Shown here: positions 51,601 through 59,895 of the stretch, in pieces | Layout of the letters: every line of letters begins with the position of its first letter | Position numbering within the stretch: the first letter of the stretch is position 1 | Notes under the pieces: model-generated | Databases searched by the model: none | What the model was told of the DNA's origin: nothing | What the model saw: the letters and a program-made list of their open reading frames with translations, nothing else | Program-made: the position numbers and the translations under genes | NCBI GenBank assembly: GCA_903851365.1 | Contig: CAINOB010000085.1 | Span: forward strand, 1-64,000 | Direction: 5' to 3' | Length of the DNA stretch: 64,000 nucleotides | Source: an uncultured Bacteroidota bacterium | GTDB lineage: Bacteria > Bacteroidota > Bacteroidia > Bacteroidales > UBA12481

Positions 51601-54394
51601 AGTACCAGGCATATCCGGGCCGGCCGTTTACCTTGTGTCCGCCTTTCCATCCATAATCGGTGGTTGCATATCCAGCCACCAGTGAACGCCCTACTCCCGG
51701 GGTATTCACAATAAACTTATCCGTACCTGCCACAGCCCATTTATAGCCCGTATTAAAATCTTCATCCGGACCGGTGATACTGAGCTTACCGTCGAACAGT
51801 GATTTTGCATTTTTTGCGGCAGCCAGATATACCGCTTTTGGATCGAGCATTGCCCTGCGGTAGGCACTTATGGCTTCAGTGAGTCCCGTGGCCGAGGTGG
51901 CAATAACAACATCTAAAGATTCTTCAGATTTCAGAACTACAGTCATCCCGGCATCGACTAAAAGTCCTTCACCCGGATTGGCTTTCTGATTCTGAGCTGG
52001 CCTGTTAATACCGACTATCGTGACAAAATCACCAGCTTTATCTTGTATTACCCAGGCATTCAAGCCCTTGTCCCAGCCATACTTAATGGCACCGGTCACC
52101 TTTTCGGAATAGGGCCACATGAATCGGAGATTGCTCTTGAACGACAGGTTCAAATCCAGGGGAGCACTTCCGGTGTAATCGTAATGTATGACTGCGGTGC
52201 CATCCGTTGGATGACACGTAATGATCTCATTAAGTTCCTCCTCATTCCCGAAATGGTGCGACCGGATAAAAGATTCAGGATTTATCCAGGTACGGGGGGC
52301 CAGTTTATTATCAAGCATCAGCGGTTCTGTCCACTTGGGTAATTTCACGTTTACTGCAAAATCCCTGAGAGCCATGAACGGGTGGGCCCAGATCTCGTCG
52401 ATCCCTGCGTTCTCCTTGCCCATGATCACCATTCGTTCCCCGGCAATGTCCCACATGTCCTTGCCGCCCCGTTTTGCCACTCGGTACATGGTGACCGGGT
52501 TTTGCTCAGTAACCCATTTTACGGGTGCTGCGCGGGTAATGTCAGGAGTTGCAAATTCCTCAGCCACCACTTTTCCGGGCTCAAAATCCCAGTATCGGGT
52601 AATTGATTCCGTTTTCTGCCCGCCTAGATAGGACAATACATTTGAGGTGAATTTTTCCAGATGTGCCCTATTATAATTCGGTTGATTAAAAAACAAATAG
52701 GCTCCTGCCGCCAGAATTTTCCCTTTTCCCAACTGATATTCCGTTATCAGCTTACTATCCTCATAGATAAATATATAGGCCCAGTCCACTGCCACAACTT
52801 TCCCCTGTGGCACTGCATTCCCGAACCATCCCACACGTCGCACCTTGATATCTTCTTTCGGCGCATAAGTGTAGGCACCTCCCAAAAGCCCATCAAATAT
52901 CGGATGGCTGCGGAACCCATGCAATCCCAGTTTCCTTCCGTTGCCCTCATCTTTAAGTTCAACATAATTTATAGTTGGAGCTTCTTTCTCTAATCCCAGA
53001 TAAGGCAATATCCGCACGGCATCGAGCGACAGAAAAAGGCTTCCGCCTGCTTCTACATATTTTTTAAGTGCTGCAATAGTCTGCTTTGAAGTATCGCTTT
53101 CAGTCAAAAGGGTATCGGATTTATGGTACCAGATGACCGGGCAATTTTCCGGTTTTCCGAACTTTTTTATGGAGCTGAGGTCCATTTCCTCCACCTCATA
53201 TTGCTGCTGATCCTGCAGATATCTGAGCGCTGCAATCTGCTCCAGTCCCCCGGTCCCATTCACAAACCCAATCTTTTCAGTCTTCGTGTTAATATGTTTG
53301 CCTGTCTTCTTACCCTCCTCACCAATAACCTTCTCGGCTTTTACAGCATCCTCCCAATTAACCACATACCTCCACCAATTATTCAGGTGGCCATCGGCCG
53401 GATTTATCCCTTCAAAATGGGGAAGATGGCCGAACCACCAGCTCATGTATCCTTCATGCGTGCATTGCCATTCGGAACAATCCACTGTACGGGTCATATC
53501 GGACTTAATATCAGGATAAAAATTCCATCCGTCGGCACAGGTGGTCACCGGCGTTTTATTCACCCAATCGTAATCATGCTCTCCGTTTGGAGGAAAATGG
53601 ATATTTCCGATATTGGCTTGTCCCGGGTGATACTTTTCGAACTGAGTATATTTTTCCCAATTATTGGGATAAGCAGCTTCCCTGTCCCATCGGCCGTAAA
53701 GATGCCAGATCACTGATTCGGTGCGATGACCGTAGCTTTCCAGGGCCATCGACATCTGGCGTTCATAGTTCAGGCCCATCACTACCAGGAGCTTCTCGTT
53801 TGTTGTTGTAGTGGTTGGATCGGAATTCAACCAGAAACCTTTTTTCCCGCAATAGTTCGATTCATACATTCCGCCATAAGGGAACGACCATACCCAAACT
53901 TCATTGATCTCATCACGGTCGCGCATCTTATCGAACCCGTAATGTTCCACAAACCGTTTATAATCGAAGTGTGTTCCGATATTCTTCAGGGTCTTCCAGT
54001 CAGGCTCCATCAGCAGGTTCACCATCTCATTCAATCCCACCGGCTTGTTATTATCGTTGCGGTTGGAGAACAGCAGGGTATCATCGATGATGGTTACCAC
54101 CTCATACTGGACGGCACCGTGGCTGATCTTCTCCAATGCAGCCTCGTATTGCTTTGCCAGTTCGCGGGGATCGTTCCACATGAACTTACGGCCGGGAGTT
54201 TTTACCACCTCGTGCAATTTTTTGCCTCCATATTGCGGCAACACCGGATCCTGAACAACAACGGCCACTTTAACGATAATTGGTTTATCGTTGGCAAGCT
54301 GTCCGAAGGCAGAAGGGCAAAAGGGCAGTAAGGCAAAAAGGAAAGGCACAAGGCGCAAGGCGCAATGCAAAAGAAAGAAGCGGCAGCGTTTCAT
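48647..54394 (-). CDS. Giant exported glucoamylase-like / GH13 alpha-amylase fusion
   Basis: 1915 residues. The N-terminal leader (LVPFLFALLPFCPSAFGQ) is coded by the short-period repeat. Residues about 35-350 are an unrecognised exported domain. Residues about 365-620 look like a class I glutamine-amidotransferase-fold domain (EKIGFVNGTGG; VIWYHKSDTLL; GGSLFLSLDAVRIL). After a beta-sandwich, an (alpha/alpha)6 glucoamylase or debranching-like domain spans about 880-1280 (GYAWYFGRDAVWSSF, GHGWEEGGDLYGT, GSVWPLFTGWASL). From about 1490 a GH13 amylase follows with nucleophile Asp in GYRIDHIMD (about 1611), acid Glu in IIGEQANW (about 1649) and Asp in ENHDLDRF (about 1713). It should degrade starch or related alpha-glucan outside the cytoplasm. 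Confidence 0.88.
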   Translation of the reverse strand: MKRCRFFLLHCALRLVPFLFALLPFCPSAFGQLANDKPIIVKVAVVVQDPVLPQYGGKKLHEVVKTPGRKFMWNDPRELAKQYEAALEKISHGAVQYEVVTIIDDTLLFSNRNDNNKPVGLNEMVNLLMEPDWKTLKNIGTHFDYKRFVEHYGFDKMRDRDEINEVWVWSFPYGGMYESNYCGKKGFWLNSDPTTTTTNEKLLVVMGLNYERQMSMALESYGHRTESVIWHLYGRWDREAAYPNNWEKYTQFEKYHPGQANIGNIHFPPNGEHDYDWVNKTPVTTCADGWNFYPDIKSDMTRTVDCSEWQCTHEGYMSWWFGHLPHFEGINPADGHLNNWWRYVVNWEDAVKAEKVIGEEGKKTGKHINTKTEKIGFVNGTGGLEQIAALRYLQDQQQYEVEEMDLSSIKKFGKPENCPVIWYHKSDTLLTESDTSKQTIAALKKYVEAGGSLFLSLDAVRILPYLGLEKEAPTINYVELKDEGNGRKLGLHGFRSHPIFDGLLGGAYTYAPKEDIKVRRVGWFGNAVPQGKVVAVDWAYIFIYEDSKLITEYQLGKGKILAAGAYLFFNQPNYNRAHLEKFTSNVLSYLGGQKTESITRYWDFEPGKVVAEEFATPDITRAAPVKWVTEQNPVTMYRVAKRGGKDMWDIAGERMVIMGKENAGIDEIWAHPFMALRDFAVNVKLPKWTEPLMLDNKLAPRTWINPESFIRSHHFGNEEELNEIITCHPTDGTAVIHYDYTGSAPLDLNLSFKSNLRFMWPYSEKVTGAIKYGWDKGLNAWVIQDKAGDFVTIVGINRPAQNQKANPGEGLLVDAGMTVVLKSEESLDVVIATSATGLTEAISAYRRAMLDPKAVYLAAAKNAKSLFDGKLSITGPDEDFNTGYKWAVAGTDKFIVNTPGVGRSLVAGYATTDYGWKGGHKVNGRPGYAWYFGRDAVWSSFAVLDYGDFDRVKTVLQLFSRYQDISGKIYHELTTSGIAHYDAADATPLYIALAGKYLHHSGDTALIRKEWPAIKKAIDFCYSTDTDGDHLIENTQQGHGWEEGGDLYGTHTTQYMVSCWAEALKQAAYMAKNIGLPDLATKYADEAEIVLMKLNNDFWNPETKFFNHGLYKDGKYLTEPSVMTAIPVYWGQIRDPKKAKLVVEKLASCNFTTDWGTRIVSEQAKFFAPGGYHTGSVWPLFTGWASLGDYAAGNPAQGFSKMMSNLLVYKNWSLGYIEEVLHGTQYKYFGVCRHQAWSETMVLQPAMEGMLGLSPDAMNNTLGLALRFPYDWDSVSVDNIRLGDNRLSFKLLRTPGTTTVKFLNLLTSSPPLLSLTIPLAPGTRVIKVLIDGQLGTFKRSTTGLELKVKAAEKNQIEITQTGGISVLPLVYHPNPGDSSTGLKIISDELIGKKYIVKVEGLSGKTGKIRLIRSGKVTEQEFVFPKTKEKYARKDLAFYNGKPDNEVFYYVLPRSFYDSNGDKIGDLNGLRQKLDYLQELGVTTLMMLPLYQSDLYHNYFATDYQKIDPEYGTMEDLMALIRDVHKRGMKIYLDMETQYITEGSEWYAKRPDLQIKGTLWGRMLSYDGTSRDASMANLYNPTVWNYFHQLYLYFLDPNKDGRFDDGVDGYRIDHIMDNLDNLGKLTNLYAGFWKPLFDELRSVNPNVKIIGEQANWASYGTEVFDGADLDYLFAFQEALAISSFDKNQLVNKIDSTNLLTPVRKDQLVFIENHDLDRFASRVKGSLQKEKVGAAFNMLLKGTPLIYYGQELGMKGVKYEGKSDGNDIPRREAFEWYTNTDGPGMAFWYKDSGPWWTNRNGKSNDGISLEEEHADKNSLWNFYKTLISIRKQYPALQGGDLRVVNNDNPGVISFIRKLDDEELLVVINLTASAQTALLLENITAATGKVVLSEPAGCVCSQKKIKLNPYGIFVTKNK
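54315..54375. repeat. Short-period repeat forming the 5' end of the GH13 fusion gene
   Basis: AAGGGCAAAAGGGCAGTAAGGCAAAAAGG followed by AAGGCGCAAGGCGCAA. The first part matches one arm of the hairpin repeats at 20.2, 22.4 and 31.0 kb; the second is also found in the loop of copy D. Here the arm lies inside the coding sequence, covering about codons 7-27. Confidence 0.75.
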
Positions 54395-54439
54395 GGCGTG
54401 AAATTTTTTCGGGTTAAAAGTTCCGATTATTATTAATAG

Positions 54440-54459
54440 CCCCGGGTTTCAACCCGGGG
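54440..54459. terminator. GC-rich hairpin after the aldehyde dehydrogenase gene
   Basis: CCCCGGGTT (54440-54448), a 2-nt loop and AACCCGGGG (54451-54459) form a 9-bp perfect stem 7 bp beyond the dehydrogenase stop on the minus strand. It is followed by AT-rich sequence, not by a pure T run, so it may be a REP-like palindrome acting as terminator. Confidence 0.55.
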
Positions 54460-54465
54460 TTTGGT

Positions 54466-55905
54466 TTATCGCCCGCACTCATCATCGATCCTTTGTGCAT
54501 CAATAGATTCATCGAGATAGATCTCCGTGAGATCGGGGTTACAGGGGATGAAAATCCGCCTTGCGAGCCGCTGGATATTCAGCAGATGCTTGGCGGTGAT
54601 ATTATCGGTGGTGATATTTTTGCCACCCGATCCGGTGGCAAGTGTGAGTGAGGGTTGCAAGCCATTGTAGGTGCCACCCAGGGCACCCTGCGAAGCGGGG
54701 GTATTCACCAGTAGCCGCCCTGCATTGGTCACCTCGGCAAAATACATGATCTTATCCTCCTCCTGCGAAAAAATGCTGATGGTGTGGCCCATGCCGCCGT
54801 AACTCACAATCCGCTTGCACATATTGATAGCCTCAATAAAGTCGTCCACCACATACATGGCAAGTATCGGAGCCAGAATCTCCAGCGACAGCGGGTATTT
54901 AATCCCGACCTCATGATTGGCATAACGCACGATTAAAATCGAAGTGTCTTCCGGGACCTCAATTCCGGCCATGGCAGCAATTTTACAGGCAGGCTGTCCG
55001 ATCACGTCGATACTCATTGCTTTCTGAATCTTATTGAACGCTACCTCTTCCAACCGGTGTTTTTCGGCTTCATTTAAAAAGTAGGCTTTACGTTTCTTGA
55101 ATTCGGTAATCAGCGCATCGGCTCGGTTCGACTTAATCACAAGCGATTGTTCACTGGCGCAAACAGTACCGTAATCAAAGGTTTTTGACAGGACGATCTG
55201 CTCCACGGCAAAAGCCAGATCGGCACTCGTGCCTATGTATACCGGCACATTACCCGGTCCAACTCCGATAGCAGGGTTTCCCGACCGATAAGCAGCCTGC
55301 ACCAGGCTCACCGACCCGGTAGCCAGCACCAGGGCAATATCTTTGTGCCCCATCATTTCGAGGGTTTCCTCCGGGGTCGACCGTTTGATCCATTGAATGC
55401 AATCTTCGGGTGCCCCAGCCTCCACCGCTGCCTCATAACAGATCCGCGCTGCCTCGCAGGTACATTTCTTTGCCGAACCATGCGGACGTATGATGATCGG
55501 GTTTCGCGTTTTCATTGAGATCAGGATCTTGAAAAGCGCGGTAGAGGTGGGATTGGTTATCGGAGTCATTGCAAAAATCGGTCCGATAGGTTTTGCCACC
55601 TCGGTGATTCCGGTCTCCTCATCTTCCCTGAGAATCCCGGCAGTTTTCATGTTCCGGATATCCTGATAAACATATCGCGTAGCAATCACATTTTTTGAGA
55701 CCTTATCCTGCCATTTGCCGATACCGGTTTCTTCGTGGGCCATTTTGGCCAGCACCACGCGCTGGTTGAAGCCGGCCTGATAAACTGCCTTAACTATCTG
55801 ATCGACCCGCTCCTGCGAATAGGTGCTGAATTTCTCCCCGGATATCCTTGCTTTCATCATGATCTCATCGATATCCAAGCCCCTGGTCCTGATTTCTTCA
55901 CTCAT
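54466..55905 (-). CDS. CoA-acylating aldehyde dehydrogenase
   Basis: 479 residues of the acylating aldehyde dehydrogenase family (EutE, PduP and the N-terminal half of AdhE). The catalytic Cys is Cys249 in KTFDYGTVCASEQSLV, and the cofactor-binding ATGSVSLVQAAYRSGNPAIGVGPGNVPVYI precedes it at 196-224. NTPASQGALGGTYNGLQPSLTLATGSGG near 400 is the conserved end. It turns an aldehyde such as acetaldehyde into acyl-CoA with NAD in the cytoplasm, or the reverse. There is no fused iron-ADH domain, no microcompartment gene and no obvious encapsulation peptide at the N-terminus. The physiological aldehyde is therefore open. Confidence 0.9.
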   Translation of the reverse strand: MSEEIRTRGLDIDEIMMKARISGEKFSTYSQERVDQIVKAVYQAGFNQRVVLAKMAHEETGIGKWQDKVSKNVIATRYVYQDIRNMKTAGILREDEETGITEVAKPIGPIFAMTPITNPTSTALFKILISMKTRNPIIIRPHGSAKKCTCEAARICYEAAVEAGAPEDCIQWIKRSTPEETLEMMGHKDIALVLATGSVSLVQAAYRSGNPAIGVGPGNVPVYIGTSADLAFAVEQIVLSKTFDYGTVCASEQSLVIKSNRADALITEFKKRKAYFLNEAEKHRLEEVAFNKIQKAMSIDVIGQPACKIAAMAGIEVPEDTSILIVRYANHEVGIKYPLSLEILAPILAMYVVDDFIEAINMCKRIVSYGGMGHTISIFSQEEDKIMYFAEVTNAGRLLVNTPASQGALGGTYNGLQPSLTLATGSGGKNITTDNITAKHLLNIQRLARRIFIPCNPDLTEIYLDESIDAQRIDDECGR

Positions 55906-56022
55906 AATTCATCTGATTGAGTAATGTTTTACGGCATTCTGCATGTATACAATCATGCAATAAAATTAACTTGCATTCGGAAATAGTAAACTTAAACCTA
56001 AATCTAAATTAACAGAAATAAA

Positions 56023-57651
56023 ATGAAGCGGATTTATTTATTGGCTTTTACCCTGTGCTTGATTTTCGCAGGGACCAGCGTTCAGGCCCAGAAAAAAGTG
56101 GTCGATCAGATCATTTTGCTTGGCCAGACCGATAATCAGACCATGAACCATCTCGATGTTCTTACCAATCGTTTCGGAGGCAGGTTACTTGGCTCCGATG
56201 CTTATGAAAATGCAGCAGCCTGGTGCATGGCCCAGTTTAAAAAGTGGGGCATGGAAGCTGAGCTGGACGAAGCCGGTACCTTGCCGGTTGGATTCAACCG
56301 CGGTCCGTGGTTTGGCCGTTTACTCAGTGAAAATGGAATGGATCTGCATTTTGCCACCCCTTCCTACACTTCCGGTACACACGGCGTTCAGCGCGGTCAG
56401 GTGCTTATCGAGCCAAAATCACAGGCTGATTTTGATAAAATGAAGGGTGCGCTAAAAGGCTCATGGGTACTTATTTCCGGCACCAGCGGCGGATGGCCGA
56501 TTGATTATTCAGCCGAGGGCGATGCCGCCAGGGCTAAAATTATTCTGAAAAACGACTCAATCAGTGGGGTCAACCGTGAGATCATGGCGGAAAACCGCAG
56601 AGTTCGCCAGGTGGCTGAACAAGAATTCCAGGCTGCTTTGAAATTAAATCCAAAAGCCGTACGTCCAACTCCAAAAGAAGACACAAAACCAGTACCTCTG
56701 ATCGAGGAACCGGCGTTATTTTACAAGCAGATGCGTGATGCCGGGATCCTCGGGATTATCCAGTCGGCACCTGTGCCAATCCGCGTTTTATATGATCGCA
56801 AAAATGTGGATAAAATGACCTTTGAAACTTTGCCTACGGTTCCTGATATCAAATTGGAAGATCAGCAGTATAAGATTATCGAACAGATGGTGAAGGAACG
56901 CCGCTATTTCCAGCTGGAGTTTGATATCCGCAACTACTTTAAGATGGGCCCGATAAAGTACTATAATGTCATCGGAAAAATAAAAGGCACCAAATATCCT
57001 GATGAGTACGTGATGATGGGCGGCCACCTCGATTGCTTTGATGTCGCTTCCGGCGGTGTTGATGATGGTTCCGGTGCAACACCAGCAATGGAAGCTGCAC
57101 GCCTGATCATGGCTGCCGGCGGAAAACCACAGCGCAGCATCCTGGTCTGCTTATGGGCTGGCGAAGAATTCGGTCTGCTGGGCTCAAAAAGCTGGGTGGA
57201 AAAGAATACCAAAAACTGGGACAAAATCTCCAACTATTTCAACCGCGACGGAGGTCCGCTCGTAGCTAACAGCTTGACCGTTCCGGAAGCCATGTATGAT
57301 GATTTCGCAAAAATCTGCGAACCACTTAACCGGATCAATCCTGATTTTCCGTTTACACTGACAAAACGCACCGAGGATCCAAGACCAAAGCCAACCTCAG
57401 CAGGCGGCTCCGACCATGCCTATTTTGCCATGAACGGCATCCCTACCATGAGTTTCGGCCAGGCCGACAGCAAAGGGTATAATTTCGACTATGGCGAAAT
57501 CTGGCATACTGAGCGCGACATGTATAACAAAAGCATCGCGGAATATCAGAACCAGACTTCTGTGGTAACTGCAGTTGTTGTATACGGGGTAGCTAACCTC
57601 GATCACCTGCTTTCTCGCAAGGGCCTGTATCTGGAGGCACCAGCCAAATAG
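56023..57651 (+). CDS. M28-family zinc peptidase, exported
   Basis: 542 residues with a signal peptide (MKRIYLLAFTLCLIFAGTSVQAQ). A PA-type domain is inserted between residues about 120 and 280. The M28 zinc residues are: His in MMGGHLDCFD (about 336), bridging Asp in GGVDDGSGAT (about 347), the catalytic Glu pair in WAGEEFGLLGS (about 383), Asp in YFNRDGGP (about 407) and His in AGGSDHAYFAMNGIP (about 464). It should act as an aminopeptidase or carboxypeptidase on peptides in the periplasm. It is divergent from the aldehyde dehydrogenase gene and ends with a clear terminator. Confidence 0.92.
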   Translation: MKRIYLLAFTLCLIFAGTSVQAQKKVVDQIILLGQTDNQTMNHLDVLTNRFGGRLLGSDAYENAAAWCMAQFKKWGMEAELDEAGTLPVGFNRGPWFGRLLSENGMDLHFATPSYTSGTHGVQRGQVLIEPKSQADFDKMKGALKGSWVLISGTSGGWPIDYSAEGDAARAKIILKNDSISGVNREIMAENRRVRQVAEQEFQAALKLNPKAVRPTPKEDTKPVPLIEEPALFYKQMRDAGILGIIQSAPVPIRVLYDRKNVDKMTFETLPTVPDIKLEDQQYKIIEQMVKERRYFQLEFDIRNYFKMGPIKYYNVIGKIKGTKYPDEYVMMGGHLDCFDVASGGVDDGSGATPAMEAARLIMAAGGKPQRSILVCLWAGEEFGLLGSKSWVEKNTKNWDKISNYFNRDGGPLVANSLTVPEAMYDDFAKICEPLNRINPDFPFTLTKRTEDPRPKPTSAGGSDHAYFAMNGIPTMSFGQADSKGYNFDYGEIWHTERDMYNKSIAEYQNQTSVVTAVVVYGVANLDHLLSRKGLYLEAPAK

Positions 57652-57663
57652 TCGCTTCTGCAT

Positions 57664-57706
57664 AAAAAAAGAGGCTGTCTCATTAACTGAGGCGGCCTCT
57701 TTTTTT
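57664..57706. terminator. Bidirectional rho-independent terminator
   Basis: AAAAAAAGAGGC and GCCTCTTTTTTTAT form a stem with a T run on each strand, 13 bp after the M28 stop and just before the stop of the convergent OB-fold gene. Confidence 0.85.
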
Positions 57707-57721
57707 ATGCTTGCTGAAAAA

Positions 57722-58462
57722 TTATTTGCGGATAACACCGCTTTCCATAATCAGTTCATAAACATATCCGGCGCCAAAATCCTTGTTAAGAACTATCGTG
57801 CCTTCAAATTCCAGAACATCGCCGACTTTGGCAGTTTCAAGTGTAGTAATTGTCAGGTCGAAATTCTCGCCATCCTTGGTTCCATCCTGAAGATGCACCC
57901 AGTTACGGTTCATAACCTCCGGATTAACCTTTACCACTTTGCCTTTAACCTTGATCTTCTTACCCGAATAGTTGGCCCGGTTTTTATACAATTCACCGAT
58001 GGAGATTCCGCCTGCATTCTGTGGAATAACCACATCTGTACCCTGAACAACTTTTGGTTTGCCCATCGTTACTGGTGTTGCGGCAGCAGCTGTTTCTCCA
58101 CCTTCCGGACCCTGATCACTCACAAAAAAGATCGAAGGGAAAGTCCGGTTAAGTTCTTTGCTCGTAAAATTGGTCATTTCAAGAGCTTCGCCAAAAGAAT
58201 ACTTGCTTCCTACTTTCAGGTCCTCTTTCAGGGTGGCAATCCAGAATTCCTTACTGCCTTCCTTAACTCTCATATAGGTATAGGAAGGAGCTTGCAGCAC
58301 TTCCAGGACCTCGGTATTATGCTTTGCAGAGGCACCCGGTTGGGTAGCAACAGTTACTCCGCTTTTTATCGCAGACAAGTCGTTTGAGTCCGACTTCCTT
58401 GTTAATCTAAAAACCAGGGCCACAATAATCACGGCCAGAATCACTCCGATGAAATATTTCAT
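57722..58462 (-). CDS. Membrane-anchored double OB-fold protein
   Basis: 246 residues with an N-terminal membrane helix (FIGVILAVIIVALVFRL). Two small beta-barrel domains follow. Residues about 48-105 (VLEVLQAPSYTYMRVKEGSKEFWIATLK...GSKYSFGEALEMTNF) resemble NrfJ-type domains found near cytochrome c nitrite reductase genes. Residues about 150-245 (GISIGELYKNRANYSGKKIKVKGKVVKVN...NWVHLQDGT) are a nucleic-acid-binding-type OB fold that in envelope proteins serves other roles. A low-complexity linker lies between them. It has its own promoter. The role is unknown; periplasmic location is inferred from the anchor. Confidence 0.78.
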   Translation of the reverse strand: MKYFIGVILAVIIVALVFRLTRKSDSNDLSAIKSGVTVATQPGASAKHNTEVLEVLQAPSYTYMRVKEGSKEFWIATLKEDLKVGSKYSFGEALEMTNFTSKELNRTFPSIFFVSDQGPEGGETAAAATPVTMGKPKVVQGTDVVIPQNAGGISIGELYKNRANYSGKKIKVKGKVVKVNPEVMNRNWVHLQDGTKDGENFDLTITTLETAKVGDVLEFEGTIVLNKDFGAGYVYELIMESGVIRK

Positions 58463-58484
58463 TTGTTAGATATTTTAGGTCGGC

Positions 58485-58512
58485 AAATTTAGAATCTTTT
58501 TGTTAAGAACAA
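58485..58512 (-). promoter_or_regulatory. Promoter of the double OB-fold gene
   Basis: On the minus strand, TTG (58512-58510), a 17-bp spacer and TAAATTTG (58492-58485) fit the Bacteroidota consensus, 22 bp upstream of the ATG at 58462. Confidence 0.5.
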
Positions 58513-58518
58513 GATTCC

Positions 58519-59868
58519 CTATTTCGCCGAAATGCAATACAGGTATTTAAACCCTCTTAAAAACAAATCGTTACCAACTACCACAGGTGATGCATGAAAA
58601 GTATCGTCAAGCTTATTGCTCGATACCACCTGAAATACCGGACCTGCCTTGATCACATCCACGATTCCTTCAGCCGCGATATAAATGTTGCCACCTGCAC
58701 CCGTAGGCGATGAATAAATATTCACTATCCCCGGGAGCACCTGGTTGCTATAGTTCACCTTGCCATCCTTGGCATCCAGACAATTAATATTTCCATTATT
58801 GGCTTTCAGGAAATACAGTTTCCCATCCATGAGCAACGGACTGGGTGTATAGGGCGTATCCTGATTGTATTTCCAGATAATTGCATCGGAATTGGAAATG
58901 TCACCCTTGGCTTTTGCCAGATTTATTGCCAGCAAGGCATTGCCCCGATACCCGCTCATCACATACAGGGTGCCATCGGCATAAACCGGGTTAGGAATAA
59001 CATTGCGGGTTAACCCTGTGCATTCCCAGATCAGTGCCCCGGTTTCAAAATCATAGCTGCGAACCTTGCTGGTTGCGGCAGTGATCACCTGTGCCTTACC
59101 GTTGACTTCGACGATCAGCGGACTGGCCCACGACGTCTTTTCGTCACGGTCGACTTTCCACACATCCTTGCCGGTTTTCTTATCGAGAGCAGTTATAAAT
59201 GAAGGACTTTCGTTATCCCAGACAACAATAATCTTGTCCTTATAAATCGATGGGGAGCTGCCTTCGCCGAAGCTCATCACGATTTCCATCTGTCCAAAAT
59301 CCCGATCCCAAAGCACATTGCCTTTGAAATCCAGACAATACAAACCTCTCGATCCGAAATAAGCATAAATATTTTCCCCGTCGGTCACCGGAGAATTGGA
59401 TGCCCAGCTTCCCAGGTTATGGGTCCTTTCAAGCGGAATTTCTTCCTTAACTACTCGTTCCCATTGAATTTTTCCGGTATTCTTATCGACTGATATGACC
59501 TCGAACTTATGAATGAATGGTGTTGCACTGGAGGGTGGTCCCAAACGTCCTGATTCTTGCTTGGCTTCACCAGCAGCCGGTTTTTTATCGGTAGGTACAG
59601 CGGTCAGAACAATAATCTGATCGCCCCAGACAATCGGAGTGGCATGACCTTTACCAGGGATTTCGATTTTCCATTTCAGGTTTTTCGTTTCACTGAACTC
59701 AGTGGGGGGTGTACCTGTAAGCGCAGCTCCCGTCTCTGCCGGTCCGCGCCATTGCATCCAGTTTTTACCGGCTGCGTTTGTGGTATTCTGCCCGTTCAGG
59801 GCAATTGGAATAACCAGAACTATGCTGATTATACAAGAAAAAAAGAGTGACTTAGAACGGTAATTCAT
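58519..59868 (-). CDS. PQQ-like beta-propeller protein, exported
   Basis: 449 residues with a signal peptide (about 1-27, ending IALNGQ). It is built of PQQ/BamB-type repeats: WMQWRGPAETGAALTGTPPTEFSETKNLKWKIEIPGKGHATPIVWGDQIIVL, VISVDKNTGKIQWERVV, NIYAYFGSRGLYCLDFKGNVLWDRDFG, ITALDKKTGKDVWKVDR, VRSYDFETGALIWECTG and INCLDAKDGKVNYSNQV. The WxxWRGP opening is typical of a widespread exported group. No PQQ-dependent dehydrogenase residues or haem motif are seen, so it is a scaffold or binding propeller. It is 27 bp downstream of the FISUMP lipoprotein gene and probably in one operon with it. Confidence 0.87.
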   Translation of the reverse strand: MNYRSKSLFFSCIISIVLVIPIALNGQNTTNAAGKNWMQWRGPAETGAALTGTPPTEFSETKNLKWKIEIPGKGHATPIVWGDQIIVLTAVPTDKKPAAGEAKQESGRLGPPSSATPFIHKFEVISVDKNTGKIQWERVVKEEIPLERTHNLGSWASNSPVTDGENIYAYFGSRGLYCLDFKGNVLWDRDFGQMEIVMSFGEGSSPSIYKDKIIVVWDNESPSFITALDKKTGKDVWKVDRDEKTSWASPLIVEVNGKAQVITAATSKVRSYDFETGALIWECTGLTRNVIPNPVYADGTLYVMSGYRGNALLAINLAKAKGDISNSDAIIWKYNQDTPYTPSPLLMDGKLYFLKANNGNINCLDAKDGKVNYSNQVLPGIVNIYSSPTGAGGNIYIAAEGIVDVIKAGPVFQVVSSNKLDDTFHASPVVVGNDLFLRGFKYLYCISAK

Positions 59869-59895
59869 GTTTAGAATTTTAAAAAATATCGATAA

